Of a DNA stretch of 10,744 bases, positions 6,114 through 10,744 are shown in pieces (within the stretch, counting starts at the first letter, position 1; each line of letters starts with the position of its first letter). The translations under genes and the position numbers were made by a program. The notes under the pieces were generated by a model, which did no database searches, was not told the DNA's origin, and saw only the letters and a list, made by a program, of their open reading frames with translations. This DNA comes from Thermoplasmata archaeon (GTDB lineage: Archaea; Thermoplasmatota; E2; UBA202; JdFR-43). The stretch is from contig JAGGYX010000186.1 of assembly GCA_021162305.1 (NCBI GenBank), positions 1 through 10,744 on the forward strand, in the 5' to 3' direction.

Positions 6114-9100
6114 ATGAAAGGAAAAGTAAAAGTGGCAATAGGAATTGTGGTAGTAATGTTGTTAGCTGCGATTGTGCCGGCTACAACATATACGGGAACA
6201 CATGAAACAAAAAATTTCAAGATGCCATTGAAAATAAATGAGGAAAAGAATTCGATAACAGAAAATGATAAAATAAAAGCATATGAGTTAGACCATTATA
6301 GAAGGCTTGGTGAAGATGATAGCAATATAGCCACAGCTGGTCCAGCTACTGAGCAAAATGATGCAGGCTACTGGACAGATGTTGGGAATGATATAAGAAG
6401 GGCGTTACCAATTTATCCGGGCGAAGCAAAAGATGGTGCTCCAGGAAGAGGGACAACTGGGCAGCTTGCACCGCCATCAGATAAAGATGACTGGTATTAC
6501 TTCTCTGTATGCGAGGGACAGAAAATAGACATAACGCTGAATCCCGAATCAAATTATGACCTTGCGCTGGCAAATGCAGATGGAGATACTGTTGCAACTT
6601 CAGAAAATAGTGGCACTTCTACAGAATCCATAAGTTATACCGCTGATACAACAGGAAACTGGTATCTCCACATATATGCAGCAAGCGATGGGGAGAAAGG
6701 AAATTATACATTTAGTGTTACTGTAAGTGGGCAAAATGATGCTGGTAGCGGACATGATGCAGGAAATTCAATAAATTCTGCTTTGCACATTGATGCTGGA
6801 ACATATGATGGCTACCTCGACATGAATGACTGGGAAGACTGGTATAGTTTTGATGTTAGCTCTGGACAGGGAATTAAAGTTACTCTTGAAGCCCCATATA
6901 ATGCAAAATCTGATTGTGACATCCATTTATATAATCCAGATGGAGAGCTTGTCTATAGCGCAATGTATTATGGAGATGATACATTAGAATATCCGGCTGA
7001 TGAGAGCGGAACCTGGGCAATAAAAATTGACCTGTGGCCGGGATGGGATACAAGCAAGTGGCCAGATAACTACTTCTTATATGGCTCTGGAGCATACACA
7101 TTTACATTGGAACTCGGCGGCTCTGTTAATCCGCCACCTGGTCCCGTCCCGCAGCCTGATATAACGCCAGTAGCACAAACATTCATTGTAAATAATGACC
7201 CGAATAGCAATAAGGATGAATATGCATATATAGCAGCTGTTCCAGCTGCAAATTATATAGAAAACGGAAAGAGATATGTCTCACCTGTAATATATAAAGG
7301 TGATAGCACACCTACGCACTGGTTTGGTGTTGTTGATGATACAACCCAATACTTGCTGGATGACTGGAATACATATCTGGCAAGACATGGAATGACCGCC
7401 GTCGAATATACCTTGCCAGATGACCCCGTAAAAGCAGCAGCTTATATTGCAACAACAAAATGGAGTAAATCAACTACTGCAGTAATAGCTCCTGATGGAA
7501 GCGAATTCCAAGATGATGTGCAGACTGTAATAGATCAAGATGCAACTTTGAGCATATCAACAAAGGTTACAAATGTTGCTCCAGGAAGCTCCAAATTCAA
7601 GGACGTAGGAGGCGTAAAAGGAGTTCCAATGTTTGTTGGCTCAAAATGGGGTGCCATTCAATTATTTGGAGAAGGAGATGGATTTAGAGGAGATACTGGA
7701 GTCATAACACCAAGATATGAATCTACTGGCGAAGATTGGTGGCCACATCCATATGATGTGCCTGGTAATGATGAAGATACATTTATTCCAATAACAATAC
7801 CTGGATTGTGGATTCCATATGTAACAAATGATGGTGGATTAGAAAACTTCAAAATTGTTTTATATTCTGGACAGAGGTATAAGATACCTGTTGATACAAC
7901 AGATTGCAGCATAAATGTTACTATAACAACAAGCGAACCTTCCAATTTGATAGTATTCCTCATTGACCCATATGGAAATATAAGGAAGCCAGATATGCCA
8001 CACTGGAATGGAGGAAAGATAAATCCAGTACATATATGGAATGGAGGTCACTGGCATGGTATAGGATTTGATGAATGGCGTAACTGGAAGATACCAGAGC
8101 ACACAACATTCTCCGTGCAGGTTAATCATCCAATGACTGGAAAATGGACGGCAATAGTTGTTCCATATAAGCAAACTAGTGGAAGCGTCAGTTATCATAT
8201 TACGGCGACAATAAGAACATATAATCCAAAGAGAATAGATGCTGGACTTTCTGCAACAAATGCAGCAGTTATTGCTTCATTAATGCATGCTCCATTGCTC
8301 TATGTAAAGGAAGATTCGGTTCCATCTGAAACAAGCGATGCTTTAACAAAGCTTGGTGCAACAAACCTCATATTTGTCAACATAAATAAAGTAAGCACAG
8401 CAAGTCTGTCAGGCTCTGTAACTGAATACAATACTATGCAGGATGTTGTGAATGCAATAAAAGCTGATAGCCATTCAGAAAATGTAATAACAATAACATC
8501 ATGGGCAACTGGAAAAGGCTATTTTGCGCCAGCAGCTATGATAGCTGCTTACCATGGCTCACCAGTATTAAACATAGGCGAGGCGGCAGGTGCATATGAT
8601 ACACTTGATAAAGCAATGGTATGGAGAGAATATGCTGGCGACTATTATCATGGCTGCTTATCTCTCGGACATTTACCACATATGAGCAAACCGTTTGATT
8701 TCTGGGAAATGCTGCAGGATTTGATAAAGAATAAGAATTTGCCTGGTCCTGGCTTTGACTTGAAGAAGAGATGGTTTACACAAATACATGATGGCATATA
8801 CGGCAACCTCACTGCCAAATATGGGCTGGACTTGGAAGGAAAAGAGGCGTACATATTTGTTTCACCTCGTGACTTTGACATCCGTGACTTAGTATGCAGG
8901 GCAATGACAGGAAATCTGTCATATGCTGGACAGATACCGATGGTGACACCAGCTTTAGATGCTGACTTAATATGCCGCGATATATTATATCCAGCAATAA
9001 TATTTGCAAATCCAGGAAGAAATGTGACAACTTCTCAGCTAATGAACTTCCCAGATGGAAGTAGATGGACAACAAATGATGGAAAGAGTCATTCCGTGTA

Positions 9101-9821
9101 TTCATCTCGCGCAGTCAAAGAAAGCTTCAGCTCACATGGAAGATTCTATGAGGGACACTGCGTATTCGAGAACTGGCTTGAAAGAATGAATGAAGGAGTA
9201 TGCATAAACTATTATTCCGGACACGGAACTGGTGGAAGTGGTGTATCATTCCAGTATAGAAATGTTGCAGAAGAATTCCCATATGCAGAATTGAGGCACG
9301 AAGAACTAAAGAACTTCAACTGGTGGGATGCATGGCGTGGATACATGTATGATGACAAGCAGATAAAGAGTCCAAGATGGGGCGGGTTCACATGGTATAA
9401 TGCAGAGGAGCCAAACTTATATGACATTGTGCACTTCAAATACATAGACCAATATCTTGAGAATTTGCATAGCGAGGTGGAAGCATTCATGTCATGTACA
9501 ACAGCAGCTCACTTTGGACCAATGATATATCTCGAGCATGGCTCAGCTTTGTATTACGGAAACGCAGGAACTGGCTTGTGCCCACAGGAAGACTTGCTTG
9601 ATGATTCATGGATGCATGATGCTCTGGTATATGGTGAACCTGTAGGAGAGGCATTTTCCAAGTATGTATGGTTGCATCAGCGTGACTATACAACAGGAGA
9701 CCCAACAGCAATGTACGGAAGCTCTTCAATGGCAGTCACAAATGTGCAACTATTCTTCGGAGACCCAACATTGATAGTATACAGTCCAGAATGGCAGGAG
9801 CCAACACCAATAGCACCATAA
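6114..9821 (+). CDS. Large secreted C25 (gingipain-like) cysteine peptidase with PPC-like and wall-binding-like domains
   Basis: A 1235-residue exported protein. Residues 1-28 form a signal peptide (KGKVK, then a hydrophobic IGIVVVMLLAAIV core). Two PPC-like beta-sandwich domains follow at about 82-205 and 208-336; each opens with NDAG and holds DDWYYF or EDWYSF and TTGNWYLHI or ESGTWAIKI. A proline linker lies at 340-349. A possible third beta-sandwich is at about 576-705 (IDPYGNI…MTGKWTAIV). About 708-780 (NAAVIASLMHAPLLYV…LPSETSDAL-like, KLGATNLIFV) resembles cell wall-binding repeat 2. The C-terminus fits peptidase family C25 (clan CD): YYSGHGTGGSG with candidate catalytic H1037, FMSCTTAAHFG with candidate C1128, GSALYYGNAGTG, and the closing FGDPTL at 1215-1220. 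The His-Cys spacing of 91 residues is far longer than in RgpB. There is no membrane anchor or sorting tail, so it is probably released or held at the S-layer. Likely role: extracellular protein degradation. Catalytic residues are inferred from motifs. Confidence 0.83.
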   Translation: MKGKVKVAIGIVVVMLLAAIVPATTYTGTHETKNFKMPLKINEEKNSITENDKIKAYELDHYRRLGEDDSNIATAGPATEQNDAGYWTDVGNDIRRALPIYPGEAKDGAPGRGTTGQLAPPSDKDDWYYFSVCEGQKIDITLNPESNYDLALANADGDTVATSENSGTSTESISYTADTTGNWYLHIYAASDGEKGNYTFSVTVSGQNDAGSGHDAGNSINSALHIDAGTYDGYLDMNDWEDWYSFDVSSGQGIKVTLEAPYNAKSDCDIHLYNPDGELVYSAMYYGDDTLEYPADESGTWAIKIDLWPGWDTSKWPDNYFLYGSGAYTFTLELGGSVNPPPGPVPQPDITPVAQTFIVNNDPNSNKDEYAYIAAVPAANYIENGKRYVSPVIYKGDSTPTHWFGVVDDTTQYLLDDWNTYLARHGMTAVEYTLPDDPVKAAAYIATTKWSKSTTAVIAPDGSEFQDDVQTVIDQDATLSISTKVTNVAPGSSKFKDVGGVKGVPMFVGSKWGAIQLFGEGDGFRGDTGVITPRYESTGEDWWPHPYDVPGNDEDTFIPITIPGLWIPYVTNDGGLENFKIVLYSGQRYKIPVDTTDCSINVTITTSEPSNLIVFLIDPYGNIRKPDMPHWNGGKINPVHIWNGGHWHGIGFDEWRNWKIPEHTTFSVQVNHPMTGKWTAIVVPYKQTSGSVSYHITATIRTYNPKRIDAGLSATNAAVIASLMHAPLLYVKEDSVPSETSDALTKLGATNLIFVNINKVSTASLSGSVTEYNTMQDVVNAIKADSHSENVITITSWATGKGYFAPAAMIAAYHGSPVLNIGEAAGAYDTLDKAMVWREYAGDYYHGCLSLGHLPHMSKPFDFWEMLQDLIKNKNLPGPGFDLKKRWFTQIHDGIYGNLTAKYGLDLEGKEAYIFVSPRDFDIRDLVCRAMTGNLSYAGQIPMVTPALDADLICRDILYPAIIFANPGRNVTTSQLMNFPDGSRWTTNDGKSHSVYSSRAVKESFSSHGRFYEGHCVFENWLERMNEGVCINYYSGHGTGGSGVSFQYRNVAEEFPYAELRHEELKNFNWWDAWRGYMYDDKQIKSPRWGGFTWYNAEEPNLYDIVHFKYIDQYLENLHSEVEAFMSCTTAAHFGPMIYLEHGSALYYGNAGTGLCPQEDLLDDSWMHDALVYGEPVGEAFSKYVWLHQRDYTTGDPTAMYGSSSMAVTNVQLFFGDPTLIVYSPEWQEPTPIAP

Positions 9822-9822
9822 T

Positions 9823-9838
9823 CTTTTCCCTCTTTTTT
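9823..9838 (+). terminator. T-tract terminator of the peptidase gene
   Basis: A pyrimidine-only stretch, CTTTTCCCTCTTTTTT, starts two bases after the peptidase stop codon. Oligo-T runs without a hairpin are the usual archaeal intrinsic termination signal. It also separates this gene from the convergent diphthine synthase, whose stop lies 20 bases away. No equal T run is seen for the minus-strand transcript. Confidence 0.6.
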
Positions 9839-9841
9839 AAA

Positions 9842-10606
9842 TTATTTTAAAATTTCTTCTGGTGCATCTGCAATTTTAACTAAAGCTTTTGCCTCCATGA
9901 AATGGAGTTTACCTGGTATAATCAAGGAATGCAATGGTGAGCCAAACTCCTCATCTATCATTTCTTTTAAATAGCCTGCCTTCGCAATCTTTTTTTCATG
10001 AGAAATGCTAACAACAGCTATCAGCGTGCTTTCTTTTATTATTCCTTCTTTCCTTTTTTCTTCCATTTTTAAAAGCAATTCCATTGCTTCATTTGCAGTC
10101 ATTGGCTTGCCTTCAATATCAAGCAATACAAGAGTATGCAATCCAGCTGCAATATTTTCTTTTATACCATCATATGGTGAGAGAGGAAAATAGCTACCGT
10201 ATGGGCGGGGTAGAGAAATGACTCTGCCAAACTTATATATTTGTAATCCTAAAAGCGAGGAAGCAGCAGTTACGATGCTTATTCCATGTATGACCTTTGT
10301 TTCTATGCCTTCTTCAATAGCTCGCAGCCTTAACTCCACATGCGTCGTCGCCGCCATGGGGTCGCCAGCTGTGATGAAGCCGATATGCAATTTTTTTGCT
10401 TCCTCTATTAATTTTTGACTCTGCTCTATGTCTTCTCTCTCCAAAACAATTATTTTCTTTCCGATGACTTTTTCAAGCTCTTCAACACTTATGCTGAGTT
10501 TGCTTGTATAGAACTCGCCATATAACTTTTCACACTTTCTCGCTTCCTGTAATGCTTCAATACTCATGTCATATCCATATAATCCAGCGCCAATGAATGA
10601 TAACAT
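9842..10606 (-). CDS. dphB: Diphthine synthase (Dph5 / DphB)
   Basis: S-adenosylmethionine-dependent methyltransferase that methylates the modified histidine of translation elongation factor 2 in the diphthamide pathway; cytoplasmic. At 254 residues it is near the usual length of about 265. It starts with MLSFIGAGLYGYDMS, close to the family's L(Y/S)FIGLGLYDE.D(I/M)S. It then carries YGEFYTSKL (29-37), the SAM-binding AGDPMAATTHVELRLRA (80-96), VIHGISI (105-111) and GLQIYKFGR (120-128), all typical of archaeal DphB and the tetrapyrrole-methylase fold. The ATG at 10606 is the only sensible start. It is convergent with the peptidase gene and divergent from the Trm5-like gene, with 27 bases between the start codons, so it is monocistronic as seen here. 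Confidence 0.95.
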   Translation of the reverse strand: MLSFIGAGLYGYDMSIEALQEARKCEKLYGEFYTSKLSISVEELEKVIGKKIIVLEREDIEQSQKLIEEAKKLHIGFITAGDPMAATTHVELRLRAIEEGIETKVIHGISIVTAASSLLGLQIYKFGRVISLPRPYGSYFPLSPYDGIKENIAAGLHTLVLLDIEGKPMTANEAMELLLKMEEKRKEGIIKESTLIAVVSISHEKKIAKAGYLKEMIDEEFGSPLHSLIIPGKLHFMEAKALVKIADAPEEILK

Positions 10607-10633
10607 AAATGTATATGCTCTATTTTTATATTA
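10607..10633. promoter_or_regulatory. Divergent promoter region of dphB and the Trm5-like gene
   Basis: The whole 27-base spacer is AT-rich. On the minus strand TTAATATAAAAA (about 10622-10634) is centred 22-25 bases before the dphB ATG, suggesting a leaderless dphB mRNA; this element reaches into the ATG of the opposite gene. For the plus-strand gene the expected TATA position (around 10608) holds only the weaker ATAAATGTAT, which touches the dphB start codon. Neither gene has a Shine-Dalgarno sequence. Confidence 0.45.
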
Positions 10634-10744
10634 ATGATTTCGCACGCCATAAAGGTAAAAAAGAGAGATGCAGAAAAAGTCAAAAAGGAATTGATAAAAA
10701 ATGGTTTGCTTATCTCTACTCTAAAAGCCAAAAGAGATAATGAA
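10634..10744 (+). CDS. Trm5-like tRNA (guanine-37 N1)-methyltransferase, N-terminus only (3' partial)
   Basis: Thirty-seven codons from the ATG at 10634, open to the window edge. The sequence begins MISHAIKVKKRDAEKVKKEL and continues IKNGLLISTLKAKRDNE. It matches the start of archaeal Trm5 and related tRNA methyltransferases, whose D1 domain begins with a short strand followed by a helix (K(I/V)…K…E..R..L…NLL). Trm5 makes m1G37 next to the anticodon and prevents frameshifts. The catalytic SAM domain lies beyond the window, so a Tyw2/Taw-type wyosine enzyme sharing the same N-terminal domain cannot be ruled out. No earlier in-frame ATG or GTG exists in the spacer. Confidence 0.6.
   Translation, partial: MISHAIKVKKRDAEKVKKELIKNGLLISTLKAKRDNE

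Noticed and set aside
6729..6760. NDAG repeats at residues 82 and 208 taken as a DNA tandem repeat
   Set aside because: The similarity is at protein level, between two PPC-like domains; the DNA copies differ widely and do not form a direct nucleotide repeat.
7658..8198. Overlapping minus-strand frames inside the peptidase gene
   Set aside because: The peptidase frame is continuous from signal peptide to C25 motifs; the antisense frames have no start signals and no recognisable features.
1..10744. CRISPR array, tRNA/rRNA, insertion sequence or att site
   Set aside because: No spaced direct repeats, no cloverleaf-like sequence, no transposase and no terminal inverted repeats were seen; nearly every base is in an assigned gene.

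Overview
The window reads as chromosomal DNA of a thermophilic or hyperthermophilic archaeon, probably a euryarchaeote. The reasons are a full reverse gyrase (the hallmark gene of life at high temperature), an archaeal diphthine synthase, a Trm5-type tRNA methyltransferase start, archaeal TATA elements about 25 bases before start codons, and archaeal KaiC-family genes. The DNA is AT-rich and very densely coded: no gap exceeds about 45 bases. The reverse gyrase and the KaiC pair resemble Archaeoglobus-type proteins, while the large secreted gingipain-like peptidase recalls protein-degrading Thermoplasmata relatives (DHVE2, MBG-D). The exact lineage is inference.

Layout. 1-791 (+): 3' part of an endonuclease III-like DNA repair protein with an intact [4Fe-4S] cysteine loop, ending directly against the convergent reverse gyrase. 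5363-792 (-): a tight three-gene operon, a single-domain KaiC-like ATPase, then a helix-turn-helix partner (4-base gap, strong Shine-Dalgarno across the upstream stop codon), then reverse gyrase (4-base ATGA overlap). 5406-6083 (+): a short PdxS homologue that seems to have lost its catalytic lysines, divergent from the KaiC gene with only 42 bases between them. 6114-9821 (+): a 1235-residue secreted protein with two PPC-like domains, a wall-binding-like region and a C-terminal C25 (gingipain-like) protease domain. 10606-9842 (-): diphthine synthase, convergent with the protease. 10634-10744 (+): the first 37 codons of a probable Trm5-like tRNA methyltransferase, divergent from diphthine synthase and cut by the window edge.

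How the genes may work together. The KaiC-like ATPase and its HTH partner are a known archaeal pair of unknown function; here they appear translationally coupled to reverse gyrase, suggesting an ATP-responsive unit that acts on or controls DNA topology. The PdxS-like gene shares their promoter region, so it may belong to the same response. The peptidase is an independent transcription unit for extracellular protein use or cell-surface processing. Dph5 and Trm5 are translation-quality functions (diphthamide on EF-2; m1G37 in tRNA). The most notable items are the KaiC-HTH-reverse gyrase operon and the PdxS pseudoenzyme.
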